From Akkermansia muciniphila (GTDB taxonomy: Bacteria; Verrucomicrobiota; Verrucomicrobiia; Opitutales; UBA953), in contig CALQLO010000011.1 of assembly GCA_943331445.1 (NCBI GenBank), forward strand, positions 1 through 64,000: a DNA stretch of 64,000 bases, read 5' to 3'. The notes beneath the pieces are model-generated. The model saw only the letters and a list, made by a program, of their open reading frames with translations. It had not been told where the DNA came from and searched no databases. Position numbers and translations under genes: made by a program. Numbering within the stretch: the first letter of the stretch is position 1; every line of letters begins with the position of its first letter. This document shows, in pieces, positions 17,798 to 25,234 of the stretch.

Positions 17798-18199
17798 ATG
17801 TCTAGCCCGCTGCATACTCCCAAAATCGTGGAGAAGCCATGGGGGCGTGAAGTGTGGTATGCCGATTCATCTGGTTACGCGGGGAAGGTGCTGGAAGTGA
17901 AGTCCGGCTGTCGCCTCAGTCTCCAGTATCACGAGCGTAAGACCGAGACGCTGTTTCTACTTTCAGGGAAGATGCTGCTGACCTTCCGGACGCTCGGTGC
18001 CGGGGAATCGCCCTCGGCTAAGCTGATTGACGCCGCTGATCAGCATGTTTGGCTGCCTGGCCAGTCGATCCATATCCCGATTCGCACTATTCATCGCTTC
18101 GAAGCACTCGAAGATAGCGTCCTGATTGAATCCTCCACTCCAGACCTCACAGATGTCGTGCGCTTGCAGGATGACTACGATCGGCCTGCCCGAGGCTAA
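17798..18199 (+). CDS. Cupin protein, mannose-6-phosphate isomerase type II-like
   Basis: A 133-residue single cupin. The start VEKPWGREVWY, the metal-binding pattern LSLQYHERKTETLFLLSGKM (cupin motif 1) and HIPIRTIHRFEA (motif 2) match the isolated C-terminal cupin of bifunctional mannose-1-phosphate guanylyltransferase/phosphomannose isomerase (ManC/AlgA). It could isomerise fructose-6-P and mannose-6-P, feeding the GDP-mannose used by Gmd at 34 kb, but single-cupin relatives include proteins of unknown function. The ROK kinase gene follows after 9 bases, which supports a hexose-phosphate role. Confidence 0.75.
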   Translation: MSSPLHTPKIVEKPWGREVWYADSSGYAGKVLEVKSGCRLSLQYHERKTETLFLLSGKMLLTFRTLGAGESPSAKLIDAADQHVWLPGQSIHIPIRTIHRFEALEDSVLIESSTPDLTDVVRLQDDYDRPARG

Positions 18200-18208
18200 C
18201 CTATTTCC

Positions 18209-19171
18209 ATGCGTAAAGTATTAGCCTTTGACCTCGGTGGCACGAAATTTGCCTTTGGCGTCGTCAATGAAGACGGCTCGGTACTCGGCTCTGGTCGGGT
18301 TGAGACGTTCGCGGAAAAGGGCCCCGCCCAGGCTTGCGAGCGCGTGGCCGAAGCGGCGCACCAGCTGCTGACCGAACTAAAACTGAAGCCAGTGGATTTT
18401 GTCGCCATCGGTGTCGCCTCGCCCGGTCCGCTCGACATCGCCCGCGGCTGTGTCGACGGATCGCCGAATCTTCCTGGTTGGACTGGTTTCTCGATCACCG
18501 AATACTTGAGCAACTCTTTCGGCGGTCTTCCCGCCCGCATTGATAACGACTGCAATGCCGCCGCCCTCGGTGAATACCGCTTCGGCGCCGGCAAGGGTAA
18601 GAAAAACGTCGTCTACATCACGGTCTCCACGGGTATCGGCGGCGGTGCGGTCATCGACGGTCGGTTGATGCGCGGCTCCAACGGTAACGCGGCCGAACTG
18701 GGTCATATTCCTCTGACGATGGACGGCCCGCGCTGTGGCTGCGGTAACCCGGGTTGCTGGGAAGTCTACGCCTCCGGTACGGCCATCGCCCGACGGGCGC
18801 GCGAAGCCCTCGCCTCAGGTCGCGCCTCGACGCTCGCTGGACTCGCCGGCGGTGCGGAACACGTCACCACGCATCACATTCTTCAGGCCATGGCCGCCGG
18901 CGATGGACTCTCCAAGGAGATCTGGGACGAATCCATCAACTACCTTGGCCGCGGCCTCGGGGCGGTGATCAACACTTTCAACCCGGATGTGATTGTGGTC
19001 GGTGGCGGCGTCACCGCCGCAGGCGACGCACTCTTTGTGCCGATGCGCAAGAGCGCCAGTAGCTACGCCTTCCCGCGTCTCTCGGCGGTTTGCACGATTG
19101 TCCCGGCCGGACTCGGCGGTAACGTCGGCGTCGTCGGTGCGGCGGCCTGCGCCTTCGAGCACGTCAGCTGA
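18209..19171 (+). CDS. ROK-family sugar kinase (glucokinase-like)
   Basis: A 320-residue sugar kinase. The N-terminal phosphate loop is LAFDLGGTKFAFGVV, the catalytic aspartate lies in RIDNDCNAAALGE, and the ROK zinc signature CGCGNPGCWEVYASG is intact near residue 180. It probably phosphorylates glucose or a related hexose or amino sugar at C6 with ATP. There is no DNA-binding domain, so it is an enzyme and not a NagC/XylR-type repressor. It is 9 bases after the cupin gene and just before a glycosyltransferase. Confidence 0.9.
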   Translation: MRKVLAFDLGGTKFAFGVVNEDGSVLGSGRVETFAEKGPAQACERVAEAAHQLLTELKLKPVDFVAIGVASPGPLDIARGCVDGSPNLPGWTGFSITEYLSNSFGGLPARIDNDCNAAALGEYRFGAGKGKKNVVYITVSTGIGGGAVIDGRLMRGSNGNAAELGHIPLTMDGPRCGCGNPGCWEVYASGTAIARRAREALASGRASTLAGLAGGAEHVTTHHILQAMAAGDGLSKEIWDESINYLGRGLGAVINTFNPDVIVVGGGVTAAGDALFVPMRKSASSYAFPRLSAVCTIVPAGLGGNVGVVGAAACAFEHVS

Positions 19172-19191
19172 GCGTTGGCTCTTTTGCCGTG

Positions 19192-19920
19192 ATGCGCGTC
19201 TCCGTCGTCATCCCGGCGTTCAACGAAGAAAAACTCCTGCCGGCGACGCTGGCGTCCGTGCAGGCGGCGGCCGCGACTTTCCTTTCACGCGGATGGACCT
19301 GGGAATGCGTCGTCTGCGATAATAACTCTACTGATGGCACGGCGGCTTGCGCCCGCGCCGCTGGTGCGACTGTCGTCTTTGAGCCGGTCAACCAGATTGG
19401 CCGGGCGCGGGACGCGGGTGCACGGGCGGCCTCCGGCGAGTGGCTGGTCTTTATCGACGCGGACTCGACTCCTTCCTCGGCACTTTTTGCGGCTATCGCT
19501 GACGAGATTACCGCTGGCTGCGCGCTCGGTGGCGGCAGTACGGTCGAGCTGGAGCCAGGCACGCCACGCTATGCACGCTCTGTTTGTGGATGCTGGAATC
19601 TTTGGAGCCGCCTTACTCGCTGGGCGGCTGGTTCGTGTGTCTGGGTCGAGGCTTCCGCTTTCCGTGAGGCGGGCGGTTTCGGTACTGAATACTACGCCGG
19701 CGAAGAGGTCTTTCTGAGCCGTCGGCTCAAGGCTATCGCCCGCCGCCGCGGCCGGCACTTCATCATTTTGGCCGATCACCCTTTGCGCACTTCTTCGCGC
19801 AAGCTGAAACTCTATACGGTAACCGAAGCGGCCCGCTTCTTCTTTCGCATGCTCTTCACCGCTGGACGCGCGGCGAAGCGGGCCGAGAACTGCGATATCT
19901 GGTATGACGGTCGGCGCTGA
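19192..19920 (+). CDS. Glycosyltransferase family 2
   Basis: A 242-residue GT-A fold inverting glycosyltransferase. It starts MRVSVVIPAFNEEKLL, has NNSTDGTAACARAAGA for nucleotide binding and the metal-binding DxD as FIDADST (near residue 91), then a later EEVFLSRRL acceptor-side segment. There is no long membrane helix. The sugar and acceptor are unknown. The ATG at 19192 is chosen over a GTG directly before it. It is 20 bases after the ROK kinase gene and convergent with the next gene. Confidence 0.85.
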   Translation: MRVSVVIPAFNEEKLLPATLASVQAAAATFLSRGWTWECVVCDNNSTDGTAACARAAGATVVFEPVNQIGRARDAGARAASGEWLVFIDADSTPSSALFAAIADEITAGCALGGGSTVELEPGTPRYARSVCGCWNLWSRLTRWAAGSCVWVEASAFREAGGFGTEYYAGEEVFLSRRLKAIARRRGRHFIILADHPLRTSSRKLKLYTVTEAARFFFRMLFTAGRAAKRAENCDIWYDGRR

Positions 19921-19926
19921 GCGCCC

Positions 19927-20589
19927 TCAGAGCCGCTGACGCTTCCACTTTGGAATCGGGAAGGACGTAACCTTATCGGAGCGGAGCTCGACTTCGTCTC
20001 GCGGGCGGAGCGTCCGGGCTTCTTGGTCGGTCACGATTTCATAATGCCGGGCATCGGTAATCAGGTCGGCAATTTCCCAGCAGTCTTTAGGATTATTCAC
20101 CCACTTGCCGGCGGGGACTCGGCTCAGGTCAAAGGGCTTGGAATAACTCCGTAGGGTCTTGCGTGGCCCCTTGGCGTACTCATGGAAGTACGACATCGCA
20201 AGTTCACGGACACTGCGGTAGACGGGGTCGCGCCAACGGAGGCAGACGTAGTTGGTCTTGGAAATGGCGCCCCATTTTCCATTCACCCGGAAAGGAGCGA
20301 TGACATGATCCATGTCTTGGTGTGCACTGAAATCCAGTAAGAGGGGAGGGTGTCCTTGTAGCCACAGGGCAAAGGCGGCAATCATCGCCCCCTCGATGCA
20401 ATGGGCTTTGCGATGGATGAGGGCCTGTTCGACGGAGCGGGCCGTATCGCCCTCGGGTTCAAAGTTCTGAGGCAAGACGGCCAGGAAATCCTGAATCGCG
20501 CGAGGGGAGTCGAGCTTTGCGAGTACCTTCGCCTGCGGCGGGCCGAGGCCACGCTTTTGGGCGAGTCGGATGCGGGCGGCGTGCGACAT
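19927..20589 (-). CDS. Unknown protein with transglutaminase-like core
   Basis: A 220-residue protein I do not recognise by name. The middle resembles the transglutaminase/papain-like core: a cysteine at the start of a helix (C64 in KAHCIEGAMIAAFALW), then DMDHVIAPFRVNGKWGAIS with H95 followed by a strand pair. The third triad residue is not obvious. The C-terminal third is charged and basic (IPKWKRQRL). No signal peptide or membrane segment, so cytoplasmic. It is convergent with the glycosyltransferase gene (7 bases between stops) and divergent from the site-2 protease gene. Confidence 0.7.
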   Translation of the reverse strand: MSHAARIRLAQKRGLGPPQAKVLAKLDSPRAIQDFLAVLPQNFEPEGDTARSVEQALIHRKAHCIEGAMIAAFALWLQGHPPLLLDFSAHQDMDHVIAPFRVNGKWGAISKTNYVCLRWRDPVYRSVRELAMSYFHEYAKGPRKTLRSYSKPFDLSRVPAGKWVNNPKDCWEIADLITDARHYEIVTDQEARTLRPRDEVELRSDKVTSFPIPKWKRQRL

Positions 20590-20721
20590 GCATGGGGTGT
20601 AAGGCCTCCCCTTAATTCCTCAAGGAGCGAGTGTCGCCCGCGGGTTTCGGATTGGCTTGGCGGGCCGCAGGCGTTTCCATTCCTCCGTCCGTCATGCTCA
20701 TCTTTAATCCCACCTGCGCCT

Positions 20722-21375
20722 ATGAATATGGATATTGAGCATCTTCGCTGGGGCGGCCTGCAACTCATCCTGCTGATTATCTCCATCGGTTTGCATGAGT
20801 TCGGGCATGCTTGGATGGCCGATATGCGGGGCGATCCGCTCCCCCGTATGCAGGGACGCGTGACGCTCAACCCCTTCGCCCACGCTGACCCCATCGGGAC
20901 CATCGCGATACCCGCGTTCATGATTTTCTTAAGTCCGAGTTTCGGGCTCATCGGCTGGGGCAAGCCGGTCGAAATCTCCCTTCCTAACGCCAAGACCCGC
21001 CGAATGGATGACATTTATATCACCCTGGCTGGACCGGCGATGAATCTGGTGCTCTGTTTTATCTTGGCCGTCATCGGCGGCTTGGGTCATTTCGACATGG
21101 TGAAGGATGCGGTGATCGTAAAATTCTTGGTTCAGGGCATCTTCCTAAACGCCGGACTCGTTGTCTTTAACCTCATCCCTATTCCGCCGCTCGACGGCTC
21201 CCGGTTGGCGCTCCGCCTCGGCCTCTACACGGAAGAGATGTTCCTCACCCTCTCCCGTTGGGGATTCATCATCTTGATCGTGCTCATCAACCTGCCGCCC
21301 TTCCAGCGGTTACTGTCTTTTGGCCTACGTGCGTTGGGCGAGCCTTGGCTAGCCCTTTGGGAACTGCTGGCCTGA
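20722..21375 (+). CDS. Site-2 protease family (M50) membrane metalloprotease
   Basis: A 217-residue polytopic membrane protein of the compact M50 group. The zinc motif HEFGH is in the first membrane helix (H25, E26, H29) and the third ligand lies in NLIPIPPLDGSR near residue 155. There are about 4-6 membrane segments and no PDZ or CBS domain. Family members cut substrates inside the membrane, but compact members like this have mostly unknown targets. The ATG at 20722 (MNMDIEHL) is chosen; an upstream in-frame extension has no membrane-protein character. The rodZ-like gene follows 47 bases later. Confidence 0.87.
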   Translation: MNMDIEHLRWGGLQLILLIISIGLHEFGHAWMADMRGDPLPRMQGRVTLNPFAHADPIGTIAIPAFMIFLSPSFGLIGWGKPVEISLPNAKTRRMDDIYITLAGPAMNLVLCFILAVIGGLGHFDMVKDAVIVKFLVQGIFLNAGLVVFNLIPIPPLDGSRLALRLGLYTEEMFLTLSRWGFIILIVLINLPPFQRLLSFGLRALGEPWLALWELLA

Positions 21376-21422
21376 TTCACGAGAGGCTTGCGTATTTTTC
21401 CGCTTCGGCCGAATCTCGGGCC

Positions 21423-21815
21423 ATGCAAACCCTCGGCGAACGCCTTCAAGAAGCCCGGCAGCGACTGGGCGTGACTCTCCGCGAGGCGGCGGAGTTCACC
21501 AAGATCCGCACCGATTACCTTCAGTCCATGGAGGCCAACCAGTTTGAATCCATCCCGCTGGCCGATGTCTACAAGCGTGGGTTCGTGAAACTTTACGCCA
21601 AATACCTTCGTCTCGATGACGAAAAAGCCGGTGCTGATTTTAACACGCACCACTCCGCCAAGGCCTCCCGCCGTCCGCTCGAAGCCGGCGCCGAAGAAGA
21701 TGCGGCTTTTGAGCCCGCCAGTCCGGGTGGATCGATCACGGTGAATCGCGACATGCTCATCTACGGCATCATTGGGATCGCGGTCATCGCCATCATCATC
21801 GCGTTTTTTATCTAG
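21423..21815 (+). CDS. RodZ-like helix-turn-helix membrane protein, N-terminal part
   Basis: A 130-residue reading frame. Residues 1-65 are the RodZ-type HTH (LGERLQEARQRLGVTLREAA, then DVYKRGFVKLYAKYLRL), followed by an acidic linker and a single membrane helix (about 108-130, MLIYGIIGIAVIAIIIAFFI) that runs into the stop codon. RodZ links MreB to the envelope and normally has a periplasmic domain after the helix. Here the stop comes directly at the end of the helix, within a run of six Ts (21804-21809), and a matching periplasmic domain continues in the -1 frame (next entry). Either the gene is frame-shifted, read by frameshifting, or the run holds a sequencing error. Confidence 0.85.
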   Translation: MQTLGERLQEARQRLGVTLREAAEFTKIRTDYLQSMEANQFESIPLADVYKRGFVKLYAKYLRLDDEKAGADFNTHHSAKASRRPLEAGAEEDAAFEPASPGGSITVNRDMLIYGIIGIAVIAIIIAFFI

Positions 21816-21865
21816 GCTCGCCCGCGACGGCGAGCCATCCACAGCCAAAGAAGGCTACGGCCGCA

Positions 21866-22207
21866 GTGGTCATCCTGCCTGGACGACCGCATCAAATCGG
21901 GATTACCTCGACGTTGCCGAAGGTTCGCTTTCAGCTCACCGAGGTCGTGACGGGGGCCTTGCGGGCCAACATCATGCTGGGTCCGCGGGATGAGGAAGTG
22001 CTGATTAACGTCAAAGGCGCTACGATGCTCAATGCGACGGCGATCGAGGCCTTGCAGGTCCGGATCGACGGGCGCCGCTTCCAATTTCCGGCCCTGGCCA
22101 GCGGATTGATGACCGTAGAACTTCCCGACGCCGAATCGTCGCCGCCTCCCCCGCCGGTGGTTCCGCCCAATAGCCCGGCGGCCGCCCAGGTTAAGAAAAA
22201 ACGCTGA
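21866..22207 (+). CDS. Out-of-frame periplasmic domain of the RodZ-like protein
   Basis: 113 residues from a weak GTG, but the same frame is open back to the T-run at 21804-21809 with no stop, giving a linker (GSPATASHPQPKKA) before it. The segment TLPKVRFQLTEVVTGALRANIMLG, then VLINVKGATML, ALQVRIDGRRFQFP and LMTVELP, follows the strand pattern of RodZ-like C-terminal domains (modified side chain, GxL, GE-like turn, VxxDGxR, final xVxL). The end is Pro-rich and basic. No ribosome binding site precedes the GTG. A one-base insertion in the T-run would join both parts into a protein of about 261 residues. If not joined, this piece would lack a membrane anchor. Confidence 0.6.
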   Translation: MVILPGRPHQIGITSTLPKVRFQLTEVVTGALRANIMLGPRDEEVLINVKGATMLNATAIEALQVRIDGRRFQFPALASGLMTVELPDAESSPPPPPVVPPNSPAAAQVKKKR

Positions 22208-22218
22208 TTTGCAGGGGG

Positions 22219-22247
22219 TTGACCACCGCCGGCACATGGCTTAAAAC
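22219..22247 (+). promoter_or_regulatory. Probable sigma-70 promoter of the HNH nuclease gene
   Basis: TTGACC (22219-22224) and TAAAAC (22242-22247) are separated by exactly 17 bases. The expected transcription start, about 7 bases further on, falls at or within three bases of the GTG start at 22257. The mRNA would then be leaderless or nearly so. Confidence 0.5.
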
Positions 22248-22256
22248 CCATGAGTC

Positions 22257-22874
22257 GTGCCCCCGCGTCTCGAACATCGCATTCTCGTTCTTAACCGTCT
22301 CTGGCAGCCGGTTAATATCGTGGGCGTACTCCGGGCGATGAGTTTACTTTTCCGCGGGCGTGCCACGGCCATACACGCCGATCCCTCCGGTCATCGCGTG
22401 CTCAACGCTGAAGAGTGGGTAAAGTTTTCGCTGGAAGAGCCGCCCGCGGCCTCCGAGGCCGTGCGCTCTCCTTGTATCTCCCTGCGCGTGCCTCGCGTGC
22501 TCTTGCTGGGTGCCTATGATCGCGTCCCTCGTCGCGAGATTCGCTTTAGCCGACGTAATGTCTATCTCCGCGATGCGAATACCTGCCAGTATTGTGGACG
22601 AACTTTTCGTGACGAGGAGTTGAACCTCGATCACGTGGTGCCGCGCGACGTCGGCGGGAAGACGAACTGGGAGAATATCGTGACGGCCTGTGTGCGTTGT
22701 AATTCCCGCAAGGCTAACCGATTGCCGGAGCAGGCTGGGATGACGCTACGCCGCGTGCCCGCTAAGCCCAAGTGGCGGCTGGTTGTGGCCTCTTCCTTGT
22801 CCGCTGATGAAGTTGAAGCGTGGAAGGAATTCCTCGAGGTCACGCCTGCCGGTCAGCTTCCTTGGCGGAACTGA
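22257..22874 (+). CDS. HNH endonuclease family protein
   Basis: A 205-residue protein with an N-terminal strand-rich part (HRILVLNRLWQPVNIVGVLRAMSLLFRGRA) typical of a widespread bacterial HNH family, and a C-terminal HNH core: CQYCGRTF, LNLDHVVPRDVGG, NWENIVTACVRCNSRKANR. The four cysteines (CxxC and CxxC) bind a structural zinc and H in LDH is the catalytic base. Members are often annotated as endonucleases but their biological targets are unknown. The GTG start gives the family N-terminus; an out-of-frame ATG lies 7 bases upstream. Followed by the two tRNA-Gly genes on the other strand. Confidence 0.87.
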   Translation: MPPRLEHRILVLNRLWQPVNIVGVLRAMSLLFRGRATAIHADPSGHRVLNAEEWVKFSLEEPPAASEAVRSPCISLRVPRVLLLGAYDRVPRREIRFSRRNVYLRDANTCQYCGRTFRDEELNLDHVVPRDVGGKTNWENIVTACVRCNSRKANRLPEQAGMTLRRVPAKPKWRLVVASSLSADEVEAWKEFLEVTPAGQLPWRN

Positions 22875-22890
22875 GCGGGAGGCAATTACT

Positions 22891-22964
22891 TGGTGCGGGT
22901 AACCAGATTCGAACTGGTGTATCCACTTTGGAAGAGTGGTGTCCTACCACTGAACGATACCCGC
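22891..22964 (-). tRNA. tRNA-Gly (anticodon TCC)
   Basis: A full cloverleaf on the minus strand: acceptor GCGGGTA/TACCCGC, D-arm with AGTGGTAGGA, anticodon stem CCACT/AGTGG with loop CTTCCAA (anticodon TCC), T-arm CCAGTTCGAATCTGG, discriminator A, and an encoded CCA end at 22891-22893. 74 nt with CCA. Acceptor, D-arm and T-arm are identical to those of the second tRNA-Gly upstream of it, so the pair arose by duplication. Confidence 0.95.
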
Positions 22965-23038
22965 GTGGCCAAGGAAGCCCACTATTCCGACCCGCCGGGC
23001 CGGGGTCAAGCCTCCCGAAGGCCCCTGGCGAAACGTCT

Positions 23039-23112
23039 TGGAGCGGGTAACCAGATTCGAACTGGTGTCACCACTATGGGAAAGTGAGGTCCTACCACTG
23101 AACGATACCCGC
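23039..23112 (-). tRNA. tRNA-Gly (anticodon CCC)
   Basis: Cloverleaf on the minus strand: acceptor GCGGGTA/TACCCGC, D-arm as in its neighbour, anticodon stem TCACT/AGTGG (one U-G pair) with loop TTCCCAT (anticodon CCC), T-arm CCAGTTCGAATCTGG, discriminator T, encoded CCA at 23039-23041. 74 nt. It reads GGG codons and is first of a tandem pair, 74 bases before the TCC gene. A TTGACG box (23150-23155, minus strand) lies 37 bases upstream and may be its -35, although the -10 is poor. Confidence 0.93.
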
Positions 23113-23151
23113 GACCAAGACAGGGATTTCTGACCCAGCCCCGCCTGGCCG

Positions 23152-23670
23152 TCAAGCGGAGTCGGACTGGGCGTGCACGACCGTGATGGAGCCGTTGGTC
23201 TCCAAAATCACGTGCCGGGCGTGCTCGATGTTTGCGCAGCCCGCGGCCCGCAGTGCGGCCATGAGCTCATGATGCGTAATCTTCTCATGATGCATGTTTT
23301 TTTCGAGGACGTAGTTGTCTTTCACGAGAAACACGGGGCGGCCGACGAGGAGGTTTTCGATGAACTTGGAGCGGCGGGAGAGGATGGAGACGCCCCAGTT
23401 CAGGGTGACGAGCGTGACCGCGACGAGCAGCCCGCCGCCGAGGCTATTATCTCCGCCGTTCATGGAGTTTTGCACGGCGTTGCTCAGGATGAGCAGGAGG
23501 ATGAAGTCAAAGGGGGCGAGCATCCCCACCTGCCGACGTCCGGTTATCCGGATCAGCACGATAAGGAAGATATAGACGACGATGCCACGGAAGACCATTT
23601 CATACCATGGGACGGTGGGCATGAACATGGTGCTCCACGAGAACGCGGCGGGGGTGGCTTGGGCGAGCAT
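23152..23670 (-). CDS. DUF421/YetF-like membrane protein
   Basis: A 172-residue protein with two to three membrane helices in the first half (GIVVYIFLIVLIRITGRRQVGMLAPFDFILLLILSNAVQNSM) and a soluble C-terminal half (FIENLLVGRPVFLV, MHHEKITHHELMAALRAAG). ITGRRQVGxLxPFDFxxLLxLSxAVQ is the DUF421 hallmark. The role of the family is unknown; Bacillus relatives such as YetF have been linked to spore or membrane functions. The gene is divergent from the aminopeptidase gene and its end lies near the promoter region of the tRNA-Gly pair. Confidence 0.88.
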   Translation of the reverse strand: MLAQATPAAFSWSTMFMPTVPWYEMVFRGIVVYIFLIVLIRITGRRQVGMLAPFDFILLLILSNAVQNSMNGGDNSLGGGLLVAVTLVTLNWGVSILSRRSKFIENLLVGRPVFLVKDNYVLEKNMHHEKITHHELMAALRAAGCANIEHARHVILETNGSITVVHAQSDSA

Positions 23671-23750
23671 GGGGCCAGCGTGTTCGTCTTTCTACGGACT
23701 GCGACATTGTTTGCGCTTCACCGCGGTCATACATTCGTCATCGTTCTGCC

Positions 23751-24935
23751 ATGGCTCGCCCCGCACTCAAGACCCCCGCCCCCATCCGTGATGTGTTGAT
23801 GATGGCGACTCCCTCTAAGAACGCCGACCTGCGCTGGTTCGGCGGTTTCCACGCCTCCGATCCCTTCCCGGCCTTTTCCGCCGGCGGCCGGCGGATTGGC
23901 CTATTGCCCGGCATGGAAGTCGGTCGCGCGAAGGCTGAGTCGGCCTTCGACGAGGTACTCAACCTCACCGCCATTATCGGGGACCTCCGCAAGACGAACC
24001 CGAAAGCCGGCGTCGCCGATGCCATCGTCTTCGCGGCGCTCCAGCAAGGCATCCATCGTTTTCGGGTCCCGGCGGACTTTCCGGTGGGCCTCTATGAGCG
24101 CCTCCGCGAACTCGGTCTGGAGCTCCATGCGGTCGGCGCCCAGCACAACGAACGCGGCACCCCGGAACTCTTCCCCGCCCGTCAGGTGAAATCGAAGGCC
24201 GAACTTGCCGGAATCCGCGCCGGCAATGTCGCTGCGGTCGCAGGCTTCAAGGCCGTCGAGAAGGTACTCGCCGAAGCTAAGTCCGATAAGAAGGGCGTGC
24301 TGCAATGGAAGGGCCAAACGCTCACGGCCGAGATTTTGAAGGAAGAGGCACAGGTCGCGATTCTCCGCCAAGGTGGTCTCTGCGACATCGGCCTCATTAT
24401 CGCCCCAGGCGATCAGGCTGTCGACTGTCACTGCTCGGGTGCCGGGCCGGTTCGAGCCAATGAGCTCATCGTCTGCGACATCTATCCCCGCCATATCGCC
24501 TCGCATCACTACGGCGACATGACGCGCACCTACCTCAAGGGGAAGGCGAATGCCAAACAGCGTAAGATGGTCCACGCCGTCCTCGAGGCCCAGCGTCGGG
24601 CGATTAAAGCTATTCGCCCAGGCGTGACGGGTGCCAAGGTTCACGCGGTGGTGCAGGATTACTTCAAGTCGCTGGGCTACAAGACCGGCTTGGTGAAGGG
24701 CATCTATGTCGGCTTCTTTCACGGCACCGGGCACGGCTTGGGCTACGATATCCACGAGGAGCCGAACCTATCTCTACGCAATCCGCATCCACTTACCGCG
24801 GGCAACGCGGTCACGGTCGAGCCAGGGCTTTACTATCCTGGCATCGGTGGTTGCCGCTTCGAGGACTGCGTCGTCATCACGAAGAAGGGCTGCGAGATGC
24901 TTTCTTCCCATCCCTATACTTGGGAAATTGCCTGA
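23751..24935 (+). CDS. Xaa-Pro aminopeptidase/M24 family peptidase
   Basis: A 394-residue two-domain protein: a creatinase-like N-terminal domain (1-150) and a pita-bread M24 metallopeptidase domain (160-390). The five metal ligands are all in place: Asp in VCDIYPR, Asp in YGDMTRTY, His in GFFHGTGHGLG, Glu in TVEPGLYYPG and Glu in CRFEDCVVI. It should remove N-terminal residues before proline, or act on a related substrate, in the cytoplasm (no signal peptide). The next small gene starts 2 bases after its stop. Confidence 0.9.
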   Translation: MARPALKTPAPIRDVLMMATPSKNADLRWFGGFHASDPFPAFSAGGRRIGLLPGMEVGRAKAESAFDEVLNLTAIIGDLRKTNPKAGVADAIVFAALQQGIHRFRVPADFPVGLYERLRELGLELHAVGAQHNERGTPELFPARQVKSKAELAGIRAGNVAAVAGFKAVEKVLAEAKSDKKGVLQWKGQTLTAEILKEEAQVAILRQGGLCDIGLIIAPGDQAVDCHCSGAGPVRANELIVCDIYPRHIASHHYGDMTRTYLKGKANAKQRKMVHAVLEAQRRAIKAIRPGVTGAKVHAVVQDYFKSLGYKTGLVKGIYVGFFHGTGHGLGYDIHEEPNLSLRNPHPLTAGNAVTVEPGLYYPGIGGCRFEDCVVITKKGCEMLSSHPYTWEIA

Positions 24936-24937
24936 CG

Positions 24938-25234
24938 ATGCCGGTGGGGCGCGGCAGGGCAGGGTCGCACACGTCGTTGACCGACGCGGCGCGACCTGTC
25001 GCCGAAGCGCTGGAGCGTTATGGCCGCGTTTCCCGCGGGGTAATCAGTGCCCGCGTCCGCGCGAAGACGCTTTCCATTAAGATTATGAAGCTGGACGGAG
25101 CCTTGCGCATCACGGTGGTCTCCAAAGGGTCGCGCCAAGAATTACACGTCTACGGCATCACTTCGGCTAAGGCCGGCGTCATCCTCGGAGGCAGCGACTT
25201 CGCAGGCTATAAACTCAATTTTTCCAGTGAGTGA
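24938..25234 (+). CDS. Small protein of unknown function
   Basis: 98 residues, unrecognised. The first 20 residues are flexible and basic; the rest suggests a helix (SLTDAARPVAEALERYGRV) and then a beta-rich part (ISARVRAKTLSIKIMKLDG, ALRITVVSKGSRQELHVYGI, GYKLNFSS). No membrane segment and no catalytic motif. The coding frame is supported by tight packing: it begins 2 bases after the aminopeptidase gene and overlaps the pabB start by 8 bases, so all three are probably cotranscribed. Confidence 0.65.
   Translation: MPVGRGRAGSHTSLTDAARPVAEALERYGRVSRGVISARVRAKTLSIKIMKLDGALRITVVSKGSRQELHVYGITSAKAGVILGGSDFAGYKLNFSSE

Noticed and set aside
18209-19171. ROK-family transcriptional repressor
   Set aside because: There is no N-terminal helix-turn-helix; the protein starts directly with the kinase phosphate loop.
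20401-20721. Upstream in-frame extension of the site-2 protease
   Set aside because: About 107 extra residues are antisense to the preceding gene and would place soluble low-complexity sequence before the first membrane helix.
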